Shown: positions 1 through 9,343 of the stretch, in pieces | How the letters are laid out: the number at the start of each line of letters is the position of its first letter | How positions within the stretch are numbered: position 1 is the stretch's first letter | The notes under the pieces: generated by a model | The model's database searches: none | Told to the model about the DNA's origin: nothing | What the model saw: only the letters and a program-made list of their open reading frames with translations | Position numbers and translations under genes: made by a program | Assembly: GCF_902806685.2 (NCBI RefSeq) | Contig: NC_048543.1 | Coordinates: 9,272,106 to 9,336,105, forward strand | Reading direction: 5' to 3' | Length of the DNA stretch: 64,000 nt | Source of the DNA: Maniola hyperantus | Lineage: Eukaryota; Arthropoda; Insecta; Lepidoptera; Nymphalidae

Positions 1-1089
1 CAGATGATTTAGCAGTGTCAGTGACAGCCAATAATGTGGAAGATCTAGTTAGGAAAGGGGATGAAGCTCTGCATAACATAATGTTATGGATGACCCACAA
101 CCGACTAGAAATCGCTCCAGAAAAAACGGTGGCTATTATTTTCAACAGAAGATTAAACGCAGAGTACGTCTTCACCTGCGGCAACACACACATAAAACCC
201 ACCTCTACCTGTGAAAAAGCCCAAAAAACTATTAAGGCACTCACCTCAATACTACCAAATACACGTGGACCGAACTCGCGAAAAAGAAGGACCCTAGCTC
301 TAGCAATGCAGTCCACCATAATGTATGCGGCTCCAATATGGGCTACGGCCATGGACAAGGTAACACACAGGAGGACAGTGTTGAGCACGCAGCGTATGAT
401 GGCATTGAGAACCTGCTGCGCCTATAAAACAACATCCACCGACGCTGCCCTCGTACTGGCGAATTTAATCCCAGCTCATCTCCTGGCGAGGGAAAGATCA
501 GAAAGCTATGGATTAAAATTGCCAGATGCAAGAAGAGCTGCCAGAGAAAGAACCCTGCTTAGATGGCAAGAAGAATGGGACCAGTCCGCAAATGGACGAT
601 GGACGCATAGGCTGATTAGAGATATAAAGAGCTGGGTATCCAGGAAACACGGTGTACTGACGTTCCGGATGACACAATGTTTCACAGGACACGGGGTGTT
701 TATGCAGTACACAGAGCGTATAAAAAAAGGGACAGTAGTAAATGTATGTACTGCATTGAACCAATAGACGATACGGAACATACATTGTTCCGGTGTCCTC
801 AGTTTGAGGTAGAAAGAAAGAATGTCGTGGACGAGCTGGGAGACGAGTTTAGGGTGGAGAGCCTCGTAAATACTATTCTGGAAGAGGAAAAGAAGTGGGT
901 GACAATCCAGAGATATTATATAGAAATCATAATGGAAAGAAAAGAGAAAGACGAAAGAGAAGGAAGATGAGTCAGACCGCGGCAGTAATGGTAGGCCAAC
1001 AAGGCGGGAACGTTATTGCTTGAAGAAAGGAGGGGTTTTTAGTCGGTAGGAGTCCGGCACTATGTCCATGAGGATTTTCCCCTCCTACG

Positions 1090-1118
<29 letters not shown>
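1..1118 (+). mobile_element. R1-like non-LTR retrotransposon, 3' fragment with poly(A)
   Basis: The window opens inside the reverse transcriptase: bases 1-12 read as the catalytic ADDL box, and the palm/thumb and connector run on to about 767. A second frame (677-970) carries a C-terminal zinc knuckle, CMYC then H then C (C-x2-C-x8-H-x4-C), as in R1-clade ORF2 proteins. The two frames join cleanly if one A is missing from the A7 run at 722-728, so the copy is frameshifted. A 3' UTR follows and a 29-base poly(A) run ends at 1118. The element continues to the left of the window. The clade call (R1 rather than LOA or Jockey) rests on the C-terminal knuckle and the TGHG-type motif before it, and is moderately sure. 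Confidence 0.8.
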
Positions 1119-1120
<2 letters not shown>

Positions 1121-1126
1121 AGTTCA

Positions 1127-1425
1127 GTACCTTGCAGCATCAGCATTGAGGAGTTGGGATCCGAAGTTCAATGGTGTAACTGCAGTCTATGCTTGGCACC
1201 AAAAATAATATTGAATCATCCGCAGTTCCTGAATCACTATAGTTTAGGAGTGCTGTACCCTACATCATCAGGGTTGAGGAGTTGGGACTTGGAGTTCAAG
1301 CACAAAATCGTTGCTTTGGTACCTACAATATTAATTCACTATGAACACTTCCTGAATCTTGATAACTTAGGCGGGCAGTAACCCTGCAGCATCAGGATTG
1401 AGGAGTTAGATCCAGAAATTTAAAT
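1127..1425. repeat. Degenerate tandem repeat, about 125-bp unit, three units
   Basis: Units begin near 1127, 1252 and 1376. Each carries a CAGCATCAG-GATTGAGGAGTT core, and in the first two this is followed by a GGGA-GAAGTTCAA-like stretch. The array starts right after the LINE poly(A) run. It has no coding potential and looks like an old minisatellite or part of a dispersed repeat. Confidence 0.55.
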
Positions 1426-1436
1426 GGGACCACCAC

Positions 1437-1600
1437 CTTAACATCCTCTGCTGATTAAAAAAATTTGCAAATCGGTCCAGAAACCTGGAAAAAATAGATG
1501 TACATACATAAAAATAAAAAAGTCGACAAAAAAACAAAAAAAAAACGGGCCGAATTGAGAACCACCTCTTTTTTGGAAGTCGGTTAAAAACCCAATATAA
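1437..1600 (-). repeat. Dispersed repeat, GACTTC...GGAGG family
   Basis: On the minus strand this reads as the same sequence as 59160-59300: a start in TTTAACCGACTTC, an A-rich GGAGGAGGTTCTCAATTCG block and a T/A-rich stretch ending in TACATCT. Two copies about 58 kb apart in opposite orientation show that it is a dispersed element, but no terminal structure is clear. Confidence 0.5.
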
Positions 1601-1897
1601 TTTAACCACTTTATATTTTTTGTATTTTTTGTAAGTCAAGTTTTGTTAAGTTATCAAACTAACACAAAAATCCAACTGTCCACTAGCAATAAAACTTGCA
1701 GAAGTGAAATTCTTTGTTTATTTCTGCAATTTTCAATGGAAGAACTTGCAGAAATTGACTTGCTGCGAGTGCACCTGACTTGCCAGAGCTGACTTATCAA
1801 GTTTAACTGCTTATGGGCACTTGACTTTAGGTATTTTCTAAGAAAAAAAATCCTTAGAATGTTTACAAGATCTGAATTTTTCGGGACACATAAAACG

Positions 1898-1986
1898 GAT
1901 ACGTAAAGACAGGTCGAGATGGAAATTGGGGAGGGAACGCCCCGCACACCCTCGATTGCTATCTCGACCTGTCGCGGACTATACAG
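1898..1986. repeat. GC-rich palindromic MITE (family A), internally deleted
   Basis: The terminal arms ACAGGTCGAGATGG and its complement at the right end (ATCTCGACCTGTCGCGGACT) match the longer copies at 5850, 30846, 50481 and 60010. The GC-rich central core present in those copies is missing here, leaving about 89 bp. Confidence 0.65.
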
Positions 1987-2440
1987 TTCTGATGAAGTTT
2001 ATAGGTAAAGAGCCTTATCAACTTTTATCTCCATGGTGGCCATATGATAATTACTTTAATATCATGGCATTTAGTAGTTGCGAAGCACAAGCGACCGAGC
2101 ATTCTTGTCACTGGATGTTTATACTTCGTCTCCGCTTGCATCGTTAGGAGCGGCGGCGGCTTGCTACCTACCAGTTCAGTTCCATGCCAGCACTTGGACA
2201 CGAAGGTGAAGTGATAAAAAATTGAAAAAGTCTAACTTTGATATTGCAAACAATTAATCAGATAATTCTCTAAATAGTATTGCAAAAACCGCAATCCGCG
2301 TTTATTTGTGTATTCGCTAGCAATTTTAAAATTCATCAGTGAATTTTCAAAGCAGTTTTCGCATTAATTATTTAGAGTTTAGACTCATTAGTTATTAACA
2401 TTTAACGAGGATTTATTATAATATTCACATTATATTAGTC

Positions 2441-2757
2441 TACTAGATGATGCCACTACTTCATCCGTGTGAATTTAGGTTTTTAAAAATCCTGTGGGAA
2501 CTCTTCAGTTTCCAGGATAAAAAGTAGTCTATGTTCGTCTCCGGGATGCAAGCTATGTCTGTAGGTACCATTTGACAAAATCTGTTTAACGGATAGTCCC
2601 TTAAAAATCCTGTGGAAGCTATTTGATTTCGGAGATAAAAGTATTATATGTGATGTGATGCAAGCTATCTTTATACCAAGTTTCATCTAAATCGGTTAAA
2701 TGAAAGGGTCCGTGAAAAGCTAGCAGACACACTTACGCATTGTAATATTAGTATAGA
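2441..2757 (-). mobile_element. Non-autonomous Helitron (CTAG type), degenerate
   Basis: Read on the minus strand it begins TCTATACTAATATT after an A, carries the CTGCTAGCTTTTCACGG block, and ends in GCATCATCTAG before a T. These are the Helitron hallmarks: 5' TC, 3' CTRR, insertion between A and T. The middle holds a partly duplicated block (CCTGTGGAAGC...GGAGATAAAAG appears twice), so this copy is a rearranged composite. Confidence 0.7.
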
Positions 2758-2875
2758 TAATAATTATGGATTGTGTACCTACGTAAGCCGAGCCATGCGA
2801 AGCCGGGTGAGTCTGCTAATATTTACATAATTAGTAATATGATAAAATAATAACATTACGACGAGTAGGTATTTC

Positions 2876-2910
2876 TCAAATATTTAGACCTCTAAGGTCT
2901 AAATATTTGA
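2876..2910. repeat. Perfect 16-bp inverted repeat with 3-nt loop
   Basis: TCAAATATTTAGACCT is followed by CTA and then the exact complement AGGTCTAAATATTTGA. It lies in AT-rich intergenic DNA just upstream of the RTE insertion and has no recognised family. Confidence 0.7.
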
Positions 2911-2974
2911 TACACTATTTAATTCCTAGCATACAATGGAAAACATTTTTAAAAACATTTTAATACATCTTAAT

Positions 2975-3424
2975 AGTAAAACTAGTGTGATGACGTATGG
3001 CGATGAGACGTGGACACTGACAGTTGGCCTTGTCCACAAGTTCAAAGTCGCTCAGCGGGCTATGGAGCGGGCTATGTTGGGTATCTCTCTGAGGGACAAA
3101 ATCCGTAACGAGGAAATCCGTAGAAGAACCAGAGTGACCGACATAGCCCAACGAATTAGCCAGCTGAAGTGGCAGTGGGCAGGCCACGTCTGCCGCAGAA
3201 CCGATGGCCGATGGGGCAGACGTGTTCTGGAGTGGAGACCGCGTATCAGCAAGCGCAGTGTGGGACGACCTCCAACCCGCTGGACTGACGACCTTAAGAA
3301 GATAGCGGGAAGTGGGTGGATGAGGAAGGCGGAGGATCGTGTGTGGTGGCGTGCTCTTGAGAAGGCCTATGTCCAGCAGTGGACGCAAATAGGCTGATTG
3401 ATTGATTGATTGAGTAAAACTAGT
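2975..3424 (+). mobile_element. 5'-truncated RTE-type LINE with 12-bp target duplication
   Basis: The open frame in 2987-3397 encodes the C-terminal end of an RTE-clade ORF2. It reads TYGDETWTL, then RAMERAMLGISLRD, RNEEIRRRTRVTDIA, WAGHVCRR and a GRPPTRW motif, and ends in WTQIG. The 3' end is a (TGAT)n tail, as usual for RTE. The 12-base sequence AGTAAAACTAGT occurs at 2975-2986 and again at 3413-3424, which is a perfect target site duplication and fixes the insertion at 2987-3412. Only the last 135 or so codons were inserted, so it is dead on arrival. Confidence 0.88.
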
Positions 3425-3612
3425 AGGTACATTATACATAACATTAATTAAATTATGAAGTCTTACCTACTTACATGGACCTCTCAGATCCTTACACAAA
3501 TGAGATAGATGCCTACGCTTTTTTACTATGAATGGGTACGTATAAGATTTGTTACTATTTTATCAAGTTAAAATAATAATACCTAATTGTTTAATTGTAA
3601 CATTACTATATC

Positions 3613-3690
3613 CACAGAAAGAAGTTAGTATAGGGCTGTCTCTGTTACGTAATCCCATACAAATGACAGAGACATTTGTGGGTCACCTAG
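3613..3690. repeat. Short palindromic repeat (family F)
   Basis: This contains TCCACAGAA-GAAGTTAGTA and an inverted pair GTCTCTGTTACGTAAT...CAAATGACAGAGAC. The same sequence recurs at 60892-60990, so it is a dispersed MITE-like family. Confidence 0.5.
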
Positions 3691-3796
3691 TCTAAGCAAA
3701 TTAGTATGTAAACCTTTTTCCTACTCATAACTTGTTCTGAAGAAATCCCCAAATATTATCCACCCATATATCCATTCCAATAAATCCATACAATAA

Positions 3797-4273
3797 GGCC
3801 TCCTACGCACTGGCGACCATAGACGCGGCCAGGCCGCCGCGGCTATGGTCGCCGGTGCGTAGGCAAGCGCGACATGTGGACGGCCGAAAAATTTGCAGTC
3901 GACTTCATTGGACTTTATTGGAGTAATCATTTGATGCTAAATCCCATAAACCTCTTCTATTTTCAACTTCAATTATGAACCTTTCCGTGTCGAAATTGGC
4001 CATTGTAAAATAATCACTCTGTAGCTAGCTACACGTCTGGTCGCCGCGGCCGATGCGGTAGCACTGATGAATTTTAATACAGAAGTGATGTTCTCGACGG
4101 CCACGATTGGTCGCTGGTCGCGTGGCATCAAATTGGACGCCGCGGCCAACGGTGGCCGCTGGTCGCTGGCCGCTAAGTGCGTAGGGGCTATAGCGATTGC
4201 CATATAAAGTCCAGAATTCACTGGCCGCCGCGGCCAGGTCGCGGCGACCATGGTCGCCAGTGCGTAGGAGGCC
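3797..4273. mobile_element. PIF/Harbinger-like MITE with TAA target duplication
   Basis: The element is 477 bp. The left end GGCCTCCTACGCACTGGCGA and the inverse at the right end (CGCCAGTGCGTAGGAGGCC) form terminal inverted repeats of about 24 bp. TAA flanks both ends (3794-3796 and 4274-4276), the 3-bp TWA-type duplication of PIF/Harbinger elements. Both ends carry further GC-rich palindromic GGCCGCCGCGGCC blocks, in strong contrast to the AT-rich flanks. There is no transposase frame, so it is non-autonomous. Confidence 0.8.
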
Positions 4274-4536
4274 TAAGGCTGTAAAGACATCCATAGATTA
4301 TAAAGACAGTTTTCCATGAACATGGAATCCGTCGCCGCAATACGAGAATCATTGCGCGGTTGACCTTACAACAAAGAGTCGTTATTCTTTGACAATGAAA
4401 CAACACTGCAGATTGTCCTGGCGTCTGAAAAATTCTTGAGAAAGAGTAGTTTTCACTTAATAAAAGACTACTTATGAGATTCACAACCAATGTAAGTAAA
4501 AGTAACGTAAAAATGTTAGAAGACTAATCCACACTA

Positions 4537-4752
4537 TCCTACTTAGTATTATAAATGTGAAAGTGTGGATGTTTGGATGTTTGTTACTCAAATCACACAA
4601 AAACGGCTGAACGTATTTGAATGAAATTGGGAATGGAGATAGATTATACCCTGGATTAACACATAGGCTACTTTTTATCCCGGAAAATCAAAGAATTCCC
4701 GCAGGATTTCGAAAAGTAAATCCACGCGGACGAAGTCGCGGGCATCAGCTAG
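4537..4752 (+). mobile_element. Non-autonomous Helitron (CTAG type)
   Basis: It begins A|TCCTACTTAGTATTATAAAT and ends with the hairpin CGCGGACGAAGTCGCG, then GGCATCAGCTAG before a T. The interior differs from the main family after GTGTGGATG. It is followed at once by a second, truncated copy. Confidence 0.8.
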
Positions 4753-4913
4753 TATTATTATAAATGCGAAAATGTGTCTATCTGTCCGTCTGTCTTTTCA
4801 GGGTCCATCTGTTTGGCCGATTTTGATGAAAAGTATACAGATACAGCTTGCATCCTGGGGAAAGACATAGGCTGTATTGATCCAAAAAAATCAAAGAGTT
4901 CCCACGGGACTTC
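4753..4913 (+). mobile_element. Helitron (CTAG type), 3'-truncated, abutting the previous copy
   Basis: This starts directly after the CTAG end of the preceding element, with TATAAATGCGAAAATGTG and a (GTCT)n-type microsatellite. It runs through the AAAGACATAGGC block and stops near the CCCACGGGA motif; the 3' hairpin is absent. Confidence 0.7.
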
Positions 4914-5356
4914 TATCATTTTTACATAAGTTGAGATTGTATAACTTGAGCTTTTTGAATTCATTAATCAGCTTACATATGATGTATGAAGAGAAATATA
5001 GAAGCAAGAGAAGAGATCCAAAACAAAGTAGGACGTTTCACAGCAAACACAGTAGTGTGCAATGCTAAAGTCCATCATGCATGTACTTACTTTGTTTGTT
5101 CTGAAATGTCCCAACTAACTTCAAGTCAATGAATAAATTAGAAGTAATGTGGAAGTTCGCGAAGCTCAAGACACTTAGGGTAATGTATAAACAACAGGAA
5201 TGTTATGTACAGTAAACTATTAATTCTATATGTAACGTTTTTGTTGTCTTAAATTGCCCTCCACTCATCATTGCGAAGATTTGCCACCGATAAGACAGTA
5301 TCAAGATTTTAGGTAACATAATATGAGTATAATCAAATCAGCCGCCATAGAGTCGT

Positions 5357-5540
5357 GTGTACAGTACGCGGCAGAAAATATTGTATGTCGACCATTAGAA
5401 AGAGATAGTGGTTTCGCAGTGTTTTCGTAGACCGACATAACTTTACATAGATATGAGTAACAGAGACAACGCTCTACAAAGCCCAAATCTCATTCCAAAG
5501 GTCGATGTACCTATAATATTTCTTGCCAGCTACTGTACCT
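5357..5540. repeat. Palindromic MITE (family B)
   Basis: The left part TACAGTACGCGGCAGAAAAT, then ATTGTATGTCGACC, is mirrored on the right by GGTCGATGTACCTATAATAT and GCCAGCTACTGTA. The middle holds GAGATAGTGGTTTCG and GACAGAGACAACGCT-like blocks. Further copies are at 17437, 37510 and 58385. Confidence 0.7.
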
Positions 5541-5849
5541 TGCTACGCAGATGCCGATATACTTTATAATTTCATACTACTTTGCTGCAAGCGCATTGCT
5601 ATCGCAAATTTTAAGGCCATTTAAATGTACTCTAGGGATCACAGTAATATTCTAATATTTACTACTTGATATTTATAAGTGCTTAATGCGTTCATTTTCA
5701 GTGATTATTAATTTAAATTGATTGTATGTAAAAGTCCGTTGAAAAAGTTTCAAGAACACTGAGACAACAATAACTTATGGTTGAGGTGTTAAAATAATAA
5801 CTATAATAATGGATACTTGTACCAGATAATGTACCTACTATGTAAAAAT

Positions 5850-6018
5850 GTATGTCGCAACAGGTCAAGATGGCAATCAGGGTATGAGGCGGGGAGACGC
5901 CCCAGCCACCCGCACGTCACCCGCGTTATCTTGCGCCGGATTAGCGCAGGGGCTGTGCGGGTTTGCGGGGCGTCCCCACCCCCGATTGTCATGTCAACTT
6001 GTCACGTAGTACGTACTA
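5850..6018. repeat. GC-rich palindromic MITE (family A)
   Basis: Inverted arms CAGGTCAAGATGGCAATC and GATTGTCATGTCAACTTG flank a core made of GCGGGGAGACGCCCC and a CGCAC/GTGCG mirror. The core is strongly GC-rich in AT-rich surroundings. No open frame of note. Confidence 0.72.
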
Positions 6019-7497
6019 TAGGTGACTATGTAATAGTTTATAATTAACGATTAAATATAATCGTTAGTTATCTAAATCCTCCAGTTCATGTTTGCCCAAC
6101 GCGACGCGTGCCGGTCAAAGTGTAAACGATATTTGCAAATTGTGTCAAGAGATTTTAATCTGTGTATGAAACGGCAAACTGCAAAAATACGCAAAATCTT
6201 CGCCACATTCGCCGAGGCATTGGGCCAACATACCTATAGAAGGGTGAAAAATGCATAACTTATTTTCACTAAGAATTAAAATGGATATTGAAATGTACAC
6301 AGATTTATAAAAACCAGACATATTTATTAAATGTATATGGTAATGATTAATGACATAAATCATTTTCATAAACTATACTATATAAAAATTATATAAAAAG
6401 ATATTTGAAAACAAAACTAGTCAGGGCACTTTGCTTAAAATGACTAAGTATGTTTGTAAAAACTTTTCGTAAAAGATCTACTATCAATTAAAGCATAAAT
6501 TATAACATAAGATAAAATTATCTCACGAAAGGTAATGTATTTTATTTATTTGTATATTTAATGCTCTAATTGATCGTAGACTACATTATACATGTTTTTT
6601 TGTATCTACTTGAAACGCATGTAAATATTAATTATATAATAAAATTAAAATATAGCAGTGCTAAAAATATATAGATTAATATCACGTGTTAGGCTGTATG
6701 ATACGTAGTGCGTAACATAGATATTACATAAGTAAAGGTGTAATAAATGCAATAATTGCCGTAAACAATAAAATACAATTGTATACTAACTTTACAATAG
6801 TTAAAATAGTATATTATTTAATTTTTAACATTAAATCACGAATAATCAATATAATCGTGACAGCCTCTATAGCATTAAAAAAATGCTTTTTGTGACTGAT
6901 TTTTATGGCCAGTATGAAAAAATTATTATGACTTAAGAATACTTATTGTTTTTGAAAAAAAAAGTGTATTATTCAAACATTAAAACATGTTAAAAACAAT
7001 GCCAACCCTGCTTATTATTCTTTCTACTATTAATATTATTTTATTTTTATTTTTTATTGAAAAGGTTCGCTAGCGATTTTTACAAAAATGATCTTAAATT
7101 ACATAAAGTTAAATTACATGACGTTGTATTTAAAATCATTTGAAAGCAAACACTACATACACATTCATTATAACAACACATCTAATATATATTAAGAACA
7201 ATAATATTTACACAGACCGAGATTCGAGGTTATTATTCTAATTTTTATTTGTATTTAGCTGACACAAGACAATATAAAACTTTACTATCCTTAATAAATA
7301 CAATTACTTTAAAAATACTTTGAGATAAAATTGGATGTTCACAAACATAAATTATGCATATAAAAATGTACACTGGCACCAATAATGGCAAAATTTGAAA
7401 TGGCATCCGTTTTTGTTCAAAAAAATTAGCTCACATATTGTAACATAAATATTAAATTATTTATATCAAAATTCTCAGTTTTTTTTTCACTGGGTTT
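6019..7497. other. AT-rich intergenic DNA, nothing recognised
   Basis: No coding pattern on either strand. It is very AT-rich with many short A and T runs, and could be distal flank or unrecognised old repeat. Confidence 0.6.
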
Positions 7498-7772
7498 AGT
7501 TTTTAGGGTTCCGTACCTCAAAAGAAAAAAGTTATGAAATGTTCCCGTTGATAAAGAATCATGAAATTTGGCAAGAAGCAAGGTCTCACAGCACAAGTAA
7601 AGCAAAAATACTAAAATCGTTGATTTATAGTTTTATCACATACAAAAAATATATTTTATAAACATTTGAAGTTGGAGATAATTTAAGAAATAAAATAATC
7701 ACACGCATCCTTCCAAGGTACGGAACCATCGGTGCGCGACTTCAACTCGCACCCGGCTGGTTTTTTTGTTAT
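7498..7772 (-). repeat. Dispersed repeat family D (GGTACGGAACCC), minus copy
   Basis: On the minus strand it begins AAAAAAACCAGCCGGGTGCGA and ends in TTTTGAGGTACGGAACCCTA, the two ends seen in fuller copies at 22948, 39094 and 48198. The inner part is shorter and diverged. Confidence 0.65.
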
Positions 7773-9224
7773 TCCCGAAAACATGTCGATCGTTAGTCTA
7801 TTAATTTAGATATATTACTATGATAAAGCTGATTGGGTTCTACACAATTCTTGAAGCTCAGTTGATAGGTCTACACTCTACAGGTCTATATTAATACTAA
7901 GTAAACTTATAATGCGTGGGTGCGCGGACCACTAAAGTGGACCGCGGGCATTCAGTGTTTTTTTAAATGAAAATATTAGACATTTTTAACAGTTTAGGAT
8001 TAAGGGTTTTGATTCGTGTATGTAGTTGGTTCACCAATTTCCAAATTCTAGTTTTCGTATATATGATCGCCTTTCTCTACATATTTTTAAGATCTTTAAA
8101 AGAAAAATAAGTTTGAAAAACAAATCCAGTACAAAAATTAAGATAGACTTACCAATTTTATTTTATTTTGTATAGGATTTTTTTTTTGTTTGGTGGGAAT
8201 CTTTTTTTATAATTTTATCTTTTATATATCGGAGATTAATCCGACTGATAGTATATATAGCATATTTTGCTAAATGTATAGTCCGTACAAAATGATTCCT
8301 CACGCGCCATTTTAATTCTAGAGGTCAACTGTCATGTCAAAAGTACAGTTCATCTTTAAAATAAGGACTAAAATCGTACTTTTGACAAGAAATTTGACAC
8401 AAAAAGTTAAATGGCGCGTAAGGAGTTAAATTTTACTCGTTATATATAATATTAAATAGGTGTATATAATATATTCATGTAGTATGATTTGTGTCCATTT
8501 TTTGTTTGCACTAAAATTTTTCTAAATTTCACCTATTCAAGGTGTAATTTAGAAAAATTCTTGGGTTCTGTTCCTGAATAAATTCAGATTTCCCTTGTTT
8601 AGCGTGTAATTATTAGATAGATCTCTCCGAAACACACAACACGCCAGCTGCTTACGAATCCGTCAGCTAGTTACGGAGATAGTGATTTTGTAAAGTGGTG
8701 ATAATAAAAAGAATACCCGGCTGAGTTTGTTGTGGGCTCTTCTCAAACCTGGGCGCGTTTGAAACCCTCATAGCTTTAAAACGTAATAGTTATCACCACT
8801 ATATCTTACAAATCCAACAACTGACAATCGAAAAGACTAATTTATTACCTTTTTTTTTTTATTTTTTTTATTTTTTTATACACACATACATGGGTGTTTG
8901 TGTGTATAAAAAATAAAAAAATTTTGAATAAATCATTTGACTTTGATAATTGAGAAAAACAAGTGACAAGGGTTTTGTATTAAACTTATAAAATACTTAA
9001 AAGTTGTCGAATACTAGTACGACAATTTGTTGTTGTTACTGTAAACTAGAGATGTCAGCAACAATTAGTACATTAGTTCACAGAATTGTGTACAACCCAA
9101 TAAGCATCACTAATTGCCACTAAAAGCTCAATTTGAGCGAAAAAAACTTATACATAGTTACCAATTTTCTTCTACAGTCCCATCATATAAGCCAGTTCGT
9201 TCGCAGTAATTTGTAGAGCAAGCT
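7773..9224. other. 3' flank of P4HA, AT-rich, with small hairpins
   Basis: This is the minus-strand downstream side of P4HA and probably contains its 3' UTR. A minus-strand AATAAA lies at 8841-8846, about 380 nt past the stop, but AT richness makes chance hits likely. Two hairpins are visible: 8515-8559 (20-bp arms, one mismatch, AATTTTTCTAAATTT) and about 8865-8925 (around GTGTGTATAAAAAA). A repeat-like stretch at 8690-8830 reads GGGCGCGTTTGAAACCCTC. Confidence 0.5.
8294..8427. mobile_element. Short TIR element (CCTCACGCGCCATTT)
   Basis: The left end GATTCCTCACGCGCCATTTT is mirrored at the right end by AAATGGCGCGTAAGGAGTT. Subterminal TGTCAAAAGTAC and GTACTTTTGACA are also inverted. Its length of about 134 bp and lack of coding suggest a MITE. 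Confidence 0.6.
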
Positions 9225-9343
9225 CTACCTGAACGTCTTGAGCAAGGGCCGCGGCAGCGCGCGGATCACGCTCTCTTCCTCGTACTCGAGACCGCATGGC
9301 TTTATCAGCTCCTGTCCGCCTTGGTGGATCCATTTGTTACACA
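9225..9343 (-). CDS. P4HA: P4HA exon 11 (C-terminus and stop)
   Basis: The acceptor TTTCCAG precedes 9343. The exon reads CNKWIHQGGQELIKPCG and ends LLKTFR followed by TAG. NKW...GQE...PC is the conserved C-terminal signature of the family and includes one cysteine of the intrachain disulfide. The first two bases complete a valine codon begun in exon 10. Confidence 0.92.
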
